Shown: positions 1 through 10,879, counted from the stretch's first letter. The stretch: 64,000 nt of DNA from Gari tellinella (GCA_922989275.2 OV277862.1:40697786-40761785), one strand, 5' to 3'. Notes: generated by a model not told the origin, from the sequence alone. A program made the numbers and translations.

Positions 1-780
1 CTTACATGGCATTAAACATTTCCAACAACTTAAACAATCATATACATGTATGTGTGTTGTTTTTAACCAATTACTCCAAAGATGCACAATGTTACACCTT
101 TAATTGTCAAACAGGGAATTAAACTTTTCCCTCAACATTACAATCATAATATGTATGGGTTTTTAAATGACCTTCTTACGGTATAAGTTTATATAAATCT
201 TCCTTCAGCAATCAACAGGTAAAGACGAATAAGGGCCTTTGAGAACATGTTGATGCTGAAAGTAGGACAAACTCATCAAAGGTATAACATTTAATGAGTT
301 TTCTACAATACCTTTGTCCTACATGAAGCTGCCAAGAGAAACTTGACTATTTTACAAAAATATTCTTGGACTTCTTTATTCATTTAAATGATTTTGCACT
401 TGTCCTGAAGGACAAGTGAATGAAGATTTTACTTGTCCTGTGGTAATGGTCACTGAATCTTCATAGCATGCAGATTAGTAGAATATCCAAGCCAAGCATC
501 TTTCGCAATGTAGACCCAGATCAGAGAGCTCCTTGGGGCGCAATTAGACCACTAAATTGTGATAATTATACAGTGTTTACCACAAGTGACTACTCTAAGC
601 AAGGTGACAGTGAAACAGAAAGCTCGTTTAGGAGCTTTCTGTTTTAAACCATCACCTTGCTATAAGCTGTCAACTGTCCTTTATACAGTCAATTAGTCTT
701 TGTTTTATTGGTTGTAATAGAGGTTTTACTGTATTTGTTTACCATAAAATATATTTTAACAAGCCCTTCGAAAGGCAAAG
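1..780. other. Intergenic, no gene seen
   Basis: No coding signal on either strand. One short hairpin lies at about 597-662, where the arms AAGGTGACAG and CTTTCTGTTTTA-type sequence pair around GGAGCTTTCT. This is the internal core of a MITE type seen again near 5505 and 4100. The rest looks like plain AT-rich spacer. Confidence 0.5.
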
Positions 781-796
781 TGAAGTAGTCATTATG

Positions 797-2187
797 AGAC
801 AAGAGGCCCATGCGGGCCTAAATAGCGCTCACCTGGAAAAACCAACACAAGGGTCACATGACCCCTGGGGGGATCACTTTTTACCCCAGAGACATTATTT
901 CAAAAATCTTGCTGATGAACTTGAAAATTAAGTGTGCTGTCAAATATTTTGTACATGGATGGTTTCAGATAGGAAGGCTTTTCATTGAAAAAATCTATTT
1001 TTAGCTAATATGACCCAGATATGCAACAGACCCGAAACTATTTGAGCAATATTGGTAAAGAACATCTAAAAGTGTCACTATGCTAAATATCAAAGCTCTT
1101 GCCATAGTAGTTTCAGAGAAGAATATTTCACTACATAACTTTATGTAAAACTGCAACCCCTAGGGCCTTGGCAGTTTTAACTCAAGGGGCATAATTTGAA
1201 CAATCTTGATAGGGGACCTAAAGATGATGCTTTAATTGTGTCAAATATGTAAGCTCAGGGTACAGTGGTTTCAGACAAAAAGATTTTTTAAGATTTCATT
1301 GGAAAAAATCTATTTTTAGCTCCTGTGACCTAGATATGCAACTGACCGGAACCATATTTACAATATTGGTTAACGGCTTCTAGAAGAGTCATCATGCCAA
1401 ATATCATAGCTCTGACCATATTAGTTTCAGAGATAAAGATGTTTGAAGATTTCACTATATGAACTCTATGTAAAATTACGACCCCCAAGGCAGGGTCATC
1501 TATTACACCAGGGACATAATTTGAACACTATTAATAGAGGACCTGTAGATGATGCTTTGTGCCAAATATGTAAGTCCAAGGTACTGTGGTTTCAGACAAG
1601 AAGATTTTTTAAGATTTCATTGAAAAAATCTATTTTTAGCTCCTGTGACCCAGATATGCAACTGACCGGAACCATATTTACAATATTGGTTAAGGGCTAC
1701 TAGAAGAGTCATCATGCCAAATATCAAAGCTCTGGCCATATTAATTTCAGAGAAAACGATGTTTGAAGATTTCACCATATAACTCTATGTAAAATTACGA
1801 CCCCCGGGGCGTGGTCATTTTTTACCCAGGGGACATAATTTGAACAATCTTGATAGAGGACCTTAAGACGATGCTTTGTGCCAAATATCTAAGCTCAGGG
1901 TACTGTGGTTTCAGACAAGAAGATTTTTTAAGTTTTCATTGAAAATTTCTATTTTTAGCTCCTGTGACCTAGATATGCAACGGACCGGAAATGTTTGAAC
2001 AACTTTGAAAGAGGACCATATAAGGATCAGTCAGGCCAAGTTTGGTAAAAATCTATCCAGTAGTTTCGGAGGAGATGTCGTTTAAAGAAATTGTTGACGA
2101 CGAACGAACGAACGGACGGACGAACGACGACGGACAGAGGACGATCAAAATAGCTCACCTTGGCACTACGTGCCAGGTGAGCTAAAA
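797..2187 (+). repeat. Tandem-core element with terminal hairpins (type T1)
   Basis: Starts with a small hairpin (GAGGCCCATGCGGGCCT) followed by CGCTCACCTGG. Continues with about four copies of a roughly 318-bp unit (GATATGCAAC recurs near 1018, 1335, 1653 and 1972), then an ACGAACGGACGG microsatellite, and ends in a perfect hairpin (GCTCACCTTGGCAC / GTGCCAGGTGAGC) followed by TAA. The same end hairpin closes two other elements here (21252 and, diverged, 18481) that have unrelated cores. The hairpin close to a CTAA end resembles non-autonomous Helitron ends, but the mechanism is not proven. Confidence 0.7.
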
Positions 2188-2211
2188 ACAGATGAGTTCC
2201 GCTGAGACTTT

Positions 2212-2268
2212 AGCATTGTAACTGACTGTATCACATGTAAGAGAACATACATGTCTTTCTATCTTGGA
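2212..2268. repeat. Left copy of 57-bp direct repeat
   Basis: AGCATTGTAACTGACTG and the next 40 bases recur at 2425-2481 with a single T/G difference. The two copies bracket the palindrome at 2278-2424, and the right copy starts exactly where the palindrome ends. Confidence 0.8.
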
Positions 2269-2277
2269 ATTGAACTT

Positions 2278-2424
2278 GGACCAAGGTTATAAAGCTTTTG
2301 AGTCGAGTCTAAATTCATTCTCAGGCATCTGATTGGTCAGATTTGAGCCTAGGCTCAAATCTGACCAATCAAATGCTTGAGAACAGACTCAGACTCAGCT
2401 CAAACGCTTTATAACCTTGGACCC
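2278..2424. repeat. Palindromic MITE (GGACCAAGGTTATAAAGC ends)
   Basis: A near-perfect inverted repeat centred on GAGCCTAGGCTC. The outer arms read GGACCAAGGTTATAAAGC and GCTTTATAACCTTGGACC, and the inner arms contain TCTGACCAATCA. A relative lies in the FAXDC2-like 3' UTR at 58191-58333. There is no coding capacity. Confidence 0.85.
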
Positions 2425-2481
2425 AGCATTGTAACTGACTGTATCACATGTAAGAGAACATACATGGCTTTCTATCTTGGA
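2425..2481. repeat. Right copy of 57-bp direct repeat
   Basis: Partner of 2212-2268 with one mismatch. Far longer than a transposon target duplication, so it probably reflects a local tandem duplication that included or received the palindrome. Confidence 0.8.
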
Positions 2482-2608
2482 AATGAAATTATCTTCTCAA
2501 CCAAATTGCTAATTAATTATTACTATACAGTCATTTGTTGACTAATTACACTGGATTATGCCTGGCACAGACAGTCTATAAAGCTAACAACAGTGAAACC
2601 TCTACTAT

Positions 2609-2830
2609 CCCGTTACTCCATAATTATATACACCTTTTTACGTCTGAAATGTATTCCTCCCCTGAAGAAAACAGTTCTATGCATCATCAGAAATTATCCA
2701 AATAGTTTCTATACCCTAGCAGATGGTAGATTAAAGCAGACTAAAAGTAAGCAGAATGATTAATAATCATTCTGCTTACTTTTAGCCTGCTTTAATCTAC
2801 CATCTGCTAGGGTATAGAAAAATCATTAAT
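2609..2830 (-). repeat. Family A-related MITE with long perfect hairpin
   Basis: Left part reads CCGTTACTCCATAATTATA and CCTCCCCTGAAGAAAACAG, which are family A end sequences in reverse. A nearly perfect palindrome at about 2706-2821 (TTTCTATACCCTAGCAGATG / CATCTGCTAGGGTATAGAAA) then folds around CATTCTG. The right terminus is missing, so this is a rearranged or truncated copy. Confidence 0.7.
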
Positions 2831-3364
2831 TAATATAACCAGTATTTAGTAATCACTTAATACAGGGTTGACTGTATCCAAGCTAGTGTAGAATACAGTA
2901 GGCTGCTTAAAGCAATTGAAAAGTTAAGTAGAAAGCTTCTTCAGTTTGCTTTAAGCAGCAACCTTTCTTAAACACAGATATAAGTGATTTGCACATTTGC
3001 TATAGAGGAAGGATCAAACATGAATTTCAAACAATATGCAGACAAACTAGAAGCAGATGATTTAGCTCCAGAATTAGGTCTAATGATACCCAGGTGCTAG
3101 AAAAACATGATAAATTCACTTGGAAGTGTTTAAGATTGAAATAGATTAGATTTTGTGTATTTTAAATGCAGCCCAGAACTGCATTATTTACTGTTAGTTA
3201 GCATTGAAGAACAGATGAAAGATTAAAGCCCTTGGGCAATCTGGTTTAATTGTTACCAGACTAATTAATTCAAGATTCTCCAATTTATTCAATTACAGTT
3301 TGTTTACACTTTGGAAAATAGCAAATGTACGAGGAAAATGTTGACTTTTAAATTTCAAAGAAAT

Positions 3365-3621
3365 TTAACCCATTACCCCATAGCATATTTCTAGTATTGA
3401 AGATAGGTGGACACTTAAAGCAGGTTAAAAGTAAAGCAGAATGTGCCTTAAGGCACATTCTGCTTTACTTTCAGCCTGTTTTATGCTACCATCTGCTAGG
3501 ATTTAGAAAACATTTTGTATGTTATATATTTATGACTGTAAAAAGGGGAACTATTTTCTTCAGTGGAGGAATAAATTAGAAGCGTAAAAAGGTGTATTAA
3601 AATTATGGGGTTATGGGTTAA
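3365..3621 (+). repeat. TTAA-flanked palindromic MITE, family A
   Basis: Reference copy of family A. The ends are TTAACCCATTACCCCATAG and TATGGGGTTATGGGTTAA, both bounded by TTAA. The inner hairpin pairs AAAGTAAAGCAGAATGTGCC with its complement around a central TTAA. TTAA target duplications are known for piggyBac and Kolobok transposons, so this is a non-autonomous derivative of one of them. About fifteen copies occur in this window. Confidence 0.85.
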
Positions 3622-3807
3622 CCCATTAATGTCTACTAAAGTGAACATTGGAAAACAGGGTATACGCTGATGAGATGCCACGTTATGCTGCATCTAATCA
3701 GGGTCTACGCTGTTTGCTATATCATATGAAATATTTTTCTGTATAGACAAACAATGCAGTGTCTTAAGATCACCCATGTATATCTATAATGAATTCTTCT
3801 AACAAGT

Positions 3808-4019
3808 ACAGTGGAGAATCTGTTATTCTTTCCCAATAAACGCGTTTACGCTAAAACTATTATTTGCAGTGCAAACAGTTTGGAGCCGGCGTCTGATCAG
3901 GCTCCAAACTGTTTGCCACCAAGATAAACAAGAATTATCAGAATTGTCCAAAAGTAGTTCTTTTCTACGTTTGCGTACGTTTGCGTTTAAACGGGAAAGA
4001 ATAACAGATTCTCTACTGT
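3808..4019. repeat. MITE family G (CAGTGGAGAA ends)
   Basis: Inverted ends ACAGTGGAGAATCTG / CAGATTCTCTACTGT and next CTTTCCC / GGGAAAG, enclosing the core hairpin GCAAACAGTTTGGAGCC...GGCTCCAAACTGTTTGC. The TA-CAGTG...CACTG-TA border of the 4800 copy suggests a Tc1/mariner or pogo-type origin. Frames across it are palindrome artefacts. Confidence 0.8.
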
Positions 4020-4433
4020 TCATTGCAATATCCAGGCATAAATGGGGTTAAGAAAATGATTTTGTGTAAAAGATAGACTCTGTTTAAGCAGGGTTACATT
4101 TAAACAGGAGCTTTCTGTTTTACTTGTATCATGCTTTAGGCTTCTACATGTATCAGTCTTTAACACCTTTGGTGATTAAAGGCATCCTAAGATGCTTACA
4201 TACATGTAGAAGATTCAAGAATAGATAAAAGCATCCTAAACATTCTTGTGAAGGAAAAGGTTAAAGAGAATTATTCATTACAGTTGGTTTATTCTTAATG
4301 CTTTCATCCTATTCTGGTTCTGATATACAACCAGACTGACCTTAAAGGTCTGTGGCTAGTACCGTTAGAGTCATTCTTATTCTAGTCTGTGGTTATCCTA
4401 TCATGTGACATTTCCAAATAGGCAGATTAGTCT

Positions 4434-4625
4434 CAGGGCTCCAGATAAGAGTGAGTTAACTGAACAATCCAACATTTTCTCACTCATTTCAGCACCAAAT
4501 CCTATGGTGTTACAACTCATTAGAATCGTCTCAAAGAGACGATTCTAATGAGTTGTGACACCATAGGGTTTAATAGAGAAATAAAGATTTTAATTTTTGA
4601 AATACTCCCCTTATCTAGAGCCCTG
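4434..4625. repeat. Palindromic MITE, family B (CAGGGCTCCAGATAAG ends)
   Basis: Ends CAGGGCTCCAGATAAGAG and CTTATCTAGAGCCCTG, with a central hairpin around CATTAGAATCGTCTC / GAGACGATTCTAATG and the motif ACACCATAGGG. Other copies (8271, 16894) have 6-bp target duplications. CAGGG ends with short duplications fit hAT-type transposons. No clear duplication remains at this copy. Confidence 0.85.
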
Positions 4626-4799
4626 AACTGTCTAGAAAAAATATTGTCTGCAGTCAAAGGCTATTCAAATGTAGCCAATTCCCAATTTGATCCTATTGAA
4701 AAAGCACACCCTGATATACTGGTTTTTCACTTGCCTTACAGACTTCAGTTGTTATAGGGTTTGTCATGCAGAAACCCAAGGTTTACAATCAATGTGATA

Positions 4800-5030
4800 C
4801 AGTGGGGAAAACATTTTTTTTTCCGGTTTATATGCAAACGAAATGAGCCGGTTTATTCGCAAACGAGATACATTAAAATGTAGAAAATGATAACTTTTTG
4901 ATAATTCTGAAAGTTCAGTTTTACCTGAATGGCAAACAGTTTGGAGCATGATCAGACCCCAGCAATAGAAATGACAGTTTTAGCGTTAACACGTTTAAAA
5001 TATTGCAAATATATAACGTTTTCTCCACTG
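4800..5030. repeat. MITE family G copy with TA borders
   Basis: CAGTGGGGAAAACATTT at the left and AACGTTTTCTCCACTG at the right, each directly bounded by TA. The internal hairpin is partly degraded (CAAACAGTTTGGAGCATGATCAGACC without its full partner). Confidence 0.75.
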
Positions 5031-5504
5031 TAATTAGCACCACTTGACTCAAAGTAGTTTTATCAAAATCTAACATGATTTTTAATAGGCACTTAACTCT
5101 TTCAATACCATGAACCTGTTTAAATTTTACTTAATGCATTTGAAAACAGTGTATACATCAGGGTCTGCACTGTTTTCTTATTTAGACCAGTATTTATTAA
5201 ACTACCCATAAATCCAAGAAGAATTTACTGGATCATATTTTTGCAATTAAAAAGATCAACCAGGGAACCTAATAACCCACAAGAGTTATTTAATGTTGAA
5301 AGAGTCTATGAAAATTTCACTGTATTTAAAACCAATACCTTGTTGTTTTGTTTCCAGTAATATTATGTCAGTTACTGAATAATCCGTTATATTACTTGTA
5401 GGTAATACCATCTACTTTACACTTCTTCCCGACAATTAAGACCATTCAAAGGGAACTCAATATCAGAGGTTTTTTTTCAGGACATGCTACTGCTGCTAAT
5501 TAAC

Positions 5505-5578
5505 AGCAGGATGATAGTAAAGCAGAAAGCTCCTAAGGGAGCTTTCTACTTTACTGTCATCCTGCTTTAAGCTCCCAT
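5505..5578. repeat. Short palindrome
   Basis: AGCAGGATGATAGTAAAGCA pairs with TACTTTACTGTCATCCTGCT around CTCCTAAGGGAG. This is the same core type as at 597 and 11777, without recognisable outer ends. Confidence 0.65.
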
Positions 5579-5649
5579 CTGCAAATATCATCTTTTCAGT
5601 GCTCATAAAAGTGGGGTTGTACTGTGCAACTAAACAATGTGTTGATATA

Positions 5650-5885
5650 TTAACCCATTACCCCATAGTCTGTTTCTAGAAAGCAGTTTGAAAGTAAAGC
5701 AGAATGCACCTTAAGGTGCATTCTGCTTTACTTTCAGCCTGCTTTAAGCTCAGTATCTTGTAGAATATAGAAAAATATTTCTTACGCTGAATATTTTTGA
5801 CTGTATAAATTGTAACTAATAATTTTCTTCAGTGGATAAATAGATTAAAGGTGGTTAAAAGTTGTATTTATGGGTAAATGGGTTA
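5650..5885 (+). repeat. Family A MITE
   Basis: Left end TTAACCCATTACCCCATAGT intact. The hairpin is centred on ACCTTAAGGT. The right end decays into TGGGTAAATGGGTTA. Confidence 0.8.
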
Positions 5886-6393
5886 TTTTTTTTCTCATCA
5901 ACTCACCTCTTCTATCAGGAGATCCCATACTGTTCCTGTCCGCTGCCCCATACCCATCAAGCCGGGTCTCTCCAATGGGCAGTGTCTCATTGGCCTTTGT
6001 CACTGTGAATCTATCTCCCGAAGACATCTCACACCCCTACGTGTACACTTTCGTAGACAATATATTATAAATATTTAATGTATCAAATATGTAAAGATGA
6101 GTGCCTGCACTCACTGTAGGTAAACTATAATAAACACAGTCGGTTCAGCAGATCGTAACAACTCTTCCAGATTTATTATGTATAAAAGACGGAGATTCTG
6201 AGACAAGATAACGGCAGATCAATACTTATAAAGTCATAGAATAATGTTTGAGCTGTTCCCACAGCATTAATTAACAGCACACAGTGAAGGCACAGGGTTA
6301 CTGTCACTAGTGAGAGTACTCATCATTGGTTCTGTGGTACCTGGAAATATACAAAATATAAATAAACAGTCAAACCTGTGTTATAGCTACATG

Positions 6394-6578
6394 CAGGGCT
6401 CCAGATAAGAGGGAGTAAACTGCACAAATCCAACATTTTCTCACTTATTTTAGCATCAAATCCTATGATGTTACTACTCATTAGAATCGTCTCGAAGAGA
6501 CACCATAGGGTTTAAGACAGAAATAAAAATTTTAGTTTTTGAAATACCCCCCCCCCCCCCCCCCTAAATGGAGCCCTG
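6394..6578. repeat. Family B MITE with C-tract
   Basis: CAGGGCTCCAGATAAGAGGG to GGAGCCCTG, with an expanded run of about 18 C at 6547-6564 in the right arm. Flanks CTACATG and TTACATG are a near target duplication. The inner hairpin has lost one arm. Confidence 0.75.
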
Positions 6579-6599
6579 TTACATGGGTGAAAAGTTCTA

Positions 6600-6883
6600 A
6601 GGGCTCCAGATCACAGGGGTCCATAACGTTTTCTTGACTCTTATACACTATATATAATAACGTTATTATATATAGTGTATAAGAGTCAAGAAAACGTTAT
6701 GGACCCCTGTGCTCCAGATAAGAGCAATTATACTAAAGAAACAAATCCAACATTTTTTATTTCAGCACCAAATCCTATAGTGTAAGTACTCATTAGAATT
6801 GTCTCGAAGAGTAGTAACACCATAGGGATTAATTCAGAAATAAAGATTTTAATTTTGAAATACACGCTTTATATGGAACTCTG
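6600..6883. repeat. Family B MITE interrupted by a 100-bp palindrome
   Basis: The left end AGGGCTCCAGAT is cut at 6611 and resumes at 6712 as CTCCAGATAAGAG, continuing to GGAACTCTG at 6883. The interruption is the separate element at 6612-6711. Confidence 0.8.
6612..6711. mobile_element. Perfect 100-bp palindromic hAT-like MITE
   Basis: Two 50-base arms are exact reverse complements with no spacer (centre AAC|GTT at 6661/6662). Ends CACAGGGGTCC / GGACCCCTGTG. Flanked by the exact 8-bp duplication CTCCAGAT (6604-6611 and 6712-6719), taken from the family B end it landed in. An 8-bp duplication is the hAT hallmark. The absence of any mismatch implies very recent insertion or strong arm-to-arm correction. 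Confidence 0.9.
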
Positions 6884-6918
6884 AGTTATCAAACTTTAAA
6901 ATACTGAAACCTAGCCAA

Positions 6919-7154
6919 TTAACCCTATTACTTCATAAGTATGCCTTTTAATGCCTTTTAGTTTATTCCTCCAATGAAAAAAATAGTTCCACTTAATACA
7001 GTCATAAATCTGTAGTATTTTCTTTATCCTAGCAGTGTGTAGCTTAAGGCAGACTGAAAGTATAGCAGAATGTGCATATTCTGCTTTACTTTCAGTCTGC
7101 TTTAAGTGGTCACCTATTTTCAATACTAGAAACAGGCCTTTGGGTAATGGGTTA
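6919..7154 (-). repeat. Family A MITE, reverse orientation
   Basis: TTAACCCTATTACTTCATAAGTATGCC at the left and GGGTAATGGGTTA at the right. The hairpin is shortened (AGCAGAATGTGCATATTCTGCT). Confidence 0.8.
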
Positions 7155-7448
7155 GATAATGAAACAAGCAAATCTCGTAAGTATTTCACCCATGCATTTG
7201 TTAAATTATGAACAATTAACCTATACTCCTAGTCCTAAATTATATATAAGTGCCATAAATTATCTGAGTATTGGTTATGGTGTTGAATATGGGCAGCAAC
7301 ATAAAGCAAGTCAGTAGTAAAGGAGCTTTATGCTGTATTTTCATCTTGCTTGATGCAGCCATCAGCCATAAGTGACCACTAAAATGACAATACATGTGTT
7401 GTATCAATGATAGGTGAAAGCTTAATGCAGGGAAAATGTCATGCAGAA

Positions 7449-7658
7449 GGTGACCACTTAAAGCAGGTTGAAAGTAAAGTAGAATGTGCCTTAAGGCACA
7501 TTCTGCTTTACTTCCAGCCTGCTTTAAGCTGTTATCTGCTAGAATATAGAAAATATTTCTTATGAATTTTATTTGTGACAGTATAAATTGGAACTATTTT
7601 CTTCAGTGGAGGAATAAATTAAAGGTGTAAAAATGTGTTTTATGGGGTTATGGGTTAA
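7449..7658 (+). repeat. Family A MITE, left end missing
   Basis: Begins inside the left arm at GTGACCACTTAAAGCAGG, has the intact hairpin around GTGCCTTAAGGCAC, and ends TATGGGGTTATGGGTTAA. Confidence 0.75.
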
Positions 7659-7702
7659 GCAGTCACCAATGTTTAAAGATCACCATGCATCTTTATTCAG
7701 TG

Positions 7703-7955
7703 GTAACCCATTACATCATGGTCTGTTTCTAGTTTTGAAGACAGGTGACCACTTAAAACAGGTTGAGAGTAAAGCAGAATGTGCCTTAAGGTGCATTCTG
7801 CTTTATTTTCAGCCTACTTTAAGCTACCAAATGCTAGAATACAGAAATTATAATTTCTTATGATACATACTCATGACTGTTCAAAATTGGAACTATTTTC
7901 TTCAGTGGAGGAATAAATTAAAAGCGTAAAAATGTGTATTTATTGGGTAATGGGA
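7703..7955 (+). repeat. Family A MITE
   Basis: GGTAACCCATTACATCATGG to TTGGGTAATGGG, with a hairpin around GTGCCTTAAGGTGC. The left end has point changes. This copy follows the previous one almost directly. Confidence 0.8.
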
Positions 7956-8126
7956 CAACAGAACATTTTCCAACATATCTTCCTTTTATATCTCAACCAA
8001 ACCATACAAATGTATTAGAGTCCAATCGGAATTTCAGCAGACATTTAACATTCTAGCAGATTAAATCTGTTCAATCTTCACATTCTGTAACACAGAGTGC
8101 ACCGGTATTTGCTAACGATTTGGTTC

Positions 8127-8553
8127 TTAAACCTTTTCCCCATAGTCTGTCTCTAGTTTTGAAGACAGGTGACCACTTAAAGTATTAAAAGTTGAATATG
8201 GACATTATGCTTAACTTTCATGCTTTAGTAAACTTAAGATATAGAAAATATTTCTTCTGTTACATATTTGCAGGGCTCCAGATAAGGGGAGTATTTCAAA
8301 AACCAAAATCTTCATTTTTGCATTAAACCTATGGTGTTACCACTCATTAGAATCGTCTCTTTGAGACGATTCCAATGAGTAGTAACACCATAGGATTTGG
8401 TTTTAAAATAGGTGAGATTTTACTGGATTTATTCAGTTCACCCCCTCTTATCTGGAGCCCTGTATTTGTGACTGTATAAAGTGGTGCTATTTTCTTTAGT
8501 GGAGGAATAAATTAAAGGCATAAAAGTGTATAATCTATGGAGTAATGGGTTAA
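8127..8553 (+). repeat. Family A MITE split by a family B MITE
   Basis: TTAAACCTTTTCCCCATAGT to GAGTAATGGGTTAA. The right arm is interrupted at 8271-8462. Removing that insert and one TATTTG copy restores the usual ACATATTTGTGACTGTATA of family A. The hairpin is strongly eroded, marking this as an old copy. Confidence 0.85.
8271..8462. mobile_element. Family B MITE with 6-bp target duplication
   Basis: CAGGGCTCCAGATAAGGGG to CTTATCTGGAGCCCTG, with the exact duplication TATTTG at 8265-8270 and 8463-8468. It lies inside the family A copy at 8127-8553, so family B was active after that copy landed. Confidence 0.9.
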
Positions 8554-9065
8554 TCAGCTGCCCAGTAACTGGTGTGGATCCAAACTGTTGGACACTCATG
8601 TCAATGGGTTTTTTAGTCAAATAGCCATAAAAGCAAACAGTAAATTAAAGCACACCATATCCAAATAGTTGACACATTCAACCTTATTGACACGTAAGCT
8701 TGTCCTTAAAAGACAGTGCACAATCATGTGAAGAGTAAATTAATTTGTCCTCTGCACACAGTGAAGACCTAAATTGAAGGATGCTTTTATCATTTTACAA
8801 TATGGATAAAACACACCTACTAGACATAGTCAGAAATGGACTAGACTAAAATAATCAGAAACTGGAAAATCTATTTGAAGTTTCAGGGAGGATGTAACAA
8901 CCAGGCAAGTCAGTGACCTGATTTTACCTTCATGCAATCAGGCTATAAATGGTTACTGTTCTATTATTGAAAGGATGCTGCTATAATTAAGTTTCCCACA
9001 AGGGCAAATGCACATCAAACCCATGTTCAGACAGAATAGACACATTACCCCATAATCCTGCTTTA

Positions 9066-9440
9066 GCCCATTACCCCATAGACTCACCTTACACCTCAAA
9101 AGTATTCCTCCACTGAAGAAAATAGTTCCACTTTGTACAGTCATGAATATGATCCATAAAAACATTTTCTTTATCCTAGTGGATAATAGCTGAAAACAGA
9201 CTGAAATTCTTACTTTCACCCTGCTTTAACCCTTTACCTGATAGCCTATTTCTAGTACTTAAGATAGGTGACTTCTTAAATCAGGTTGAAAGTAAAGCAG
9301 AATGCGCCTGAGGGCGCATTCTGCTTTACTTTCAGCCTGCTTTAAGCTATCATGTGTTATAATATAGAAAATATTCCCTATAATACATAGTCATTACTGA
9401 TTAAATTGGAACTATTTTCTTCAGCGGATGAATATTTATT
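9066..9440. repeat. Two truncated family A copies head to head
   Basis: A reverse-oriented half (GCCCATTACCCCATAGACTC to about 9225) meets a forward copy starting near 9226 (TTAACCCTTTACCTGATAGC), which has a hairpin around GCGCCTGAGGGCGC. The forward copy loses its right end near 9440. Confidence 0.65.
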
Positions 9441-9804
9441 TATGCTTTTCGGTGGATTACCACGAAAAAGCAGTGGATGATCACTTGGTAATCCACTGCA
9501 GTGGATTATCACCAATCGCTTTTATTATGAATTTTCCCCGTAGGGCTCCCCAAGAATCGTAGTCAATCGTGTCTTATCGTTAAAATCCGGCAGTCCAATT
9601 TGTCGCGAACTACTAACCGGAAGAGCACGAATCCAAACTCGGGAGCAACGAAGTAATTCGGATGACGTCATTATACCGCCAACTGTCACGCCACATGTGT
9701 TCGACATAAAACGTGGGGCTCAACACGGGATAAATAATGTACGTTCGCTTTCAATTTTGAAACAATTTCGTTTAAAAAGTGGCTTTAAAGCATAAATAAA
9801 TAGA
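9441..9804. other. Unassigned spacer with hairpins and a CRE-like site
   Basis: Nested short inverted repeats lie at 9450-9515 (GTGGATTACCACGAAAAAGC, GGTAATCCACTGCAGTGGAT). A less AT-rich stretch follows at 9530-9715 that contains TGACGTCA (9663-9670), the palindromic CREB/ATF site. No gene was recognised and the site is not tied to any transcript. Confidence 0.3.
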
Positions 9805-9960
9805 ATAACTGTGTTTTTTCAGTGTAAGATCGAATTTAATCCATTTCGTGAACATCAGACTGTTATATTTTCACTCGTGGCTTCGCCACTCGTGAAAATA
9901 TAACGTCTGATGTTCACTCAATGGATTAAATTTCGATCTTACACTGAAAAAAACAGTTAT
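9805..9960. repeat. 156-bp inverted repeat
   Basis: ATAACTGTGTTTTTTCAGTG / CACTGAAAAAAACAGTTAT at the ends. Arms of about 70 bases meet at CGTGGCTTCGCCACTCG. Almost no mismatches. No other copy seen in the window. Confidence 0.85.
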
Positions 9961-10320
9961 CCTCTATATCATATCCGCTAAAAGTCGCTTCTATAAGGGA
10001 AAGGGTTAAGTGGGCACCTATATTCAATACCAGAAACAGACTATGGGGTAACAGTAATGGATTATTAAGCAAGGAAGCATGGATATTTCCATATATAATA
10101 ACTTGTTTTCATTGTTTCCCACAGGTGGCTGTTAATAGCAGGCTGTAAGTAAATCACTAATCTCATATAGGGAGATTACCGGTACCCTTTTCTTTTAATC
10201 TGCTTTTACCTGTTTCTAGTTTTGAAGACAAATGACTACTTAAAGCAGGATAATTCTTTCAATTCTGGAGAACTGCATTGAAGAACTTTGCAAACAATTT
10301 GGATCAAGACTTTGCTGCAC

Positions 10321-10534
10321 TTAACCCTTAGCCCGCCAAATAAATTGTCGTCTGCTATATTTCTCGTCTGCTTCAAGTTTCAAAGTGCTTCAAAGTTGCT
10401 CAAAATTGCTGAAAATGTTGTCAGAGTGTCAAACAGCTTGGATCCGGATGAGACGCCGAGTTACTCGGCGTCTCATCCTGATCCAAGCTGTTTGCATATG
10501 GAGCTATAGTCGTGCTTGGCAGGCTAAGGGTTAA
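10321..10534. repeat. TTAA-flanked MITE, family E
   Basis: TTAACCCTTAGCCCGCC at the left and GGCAGGCTAAGGGTTAA at the right. The off-centre hairpin is AAACAGCTTGGATCCGGATG with its complement, with CGAGTTACTCG at the tip. The inverse-oriented partner is at 24192-24415. TTAA borders suggest piggyBac or Kolobok mobilisation. Confidence 0.85.
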
Positions 10535-10879
10535 CATGGGGCCTGATCAGGATCCAACCTGTTTGTCATTCAAACTCTATTTCTGTAAACTTAAAGAACA
10601 AAACAAACTAGAGTTTGTTTTTGAGAAAAACACATGTCTCCCCCCGGTACCCCGCCCCAGCACCCATAAGAGGAATAAATTCACCCCCTGGCAATCTCCA
10701 CCCTGGTACCTATAAGAGGAATAAATTCATATGTCAAAATACTGACATTGTAAATTGTAAGCATTTTATTTTCAGATTAAAATTGTGTGTATACTTACTG
10801 TGTGACATGCATATTCTCGAGTTTTTGGCATTTTTAAGGAAGGAGTAGGAGTATAGTCAAATATCACATGTCCTTGTTA

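Noticed and set aside
6547..6564. Long C-run (and the similar runs near 24760 and 59547) as meaningful signals.
   Set aside because: Simple homopolymers with probable length errors. They have no consistent context apart from one inside a MITE.
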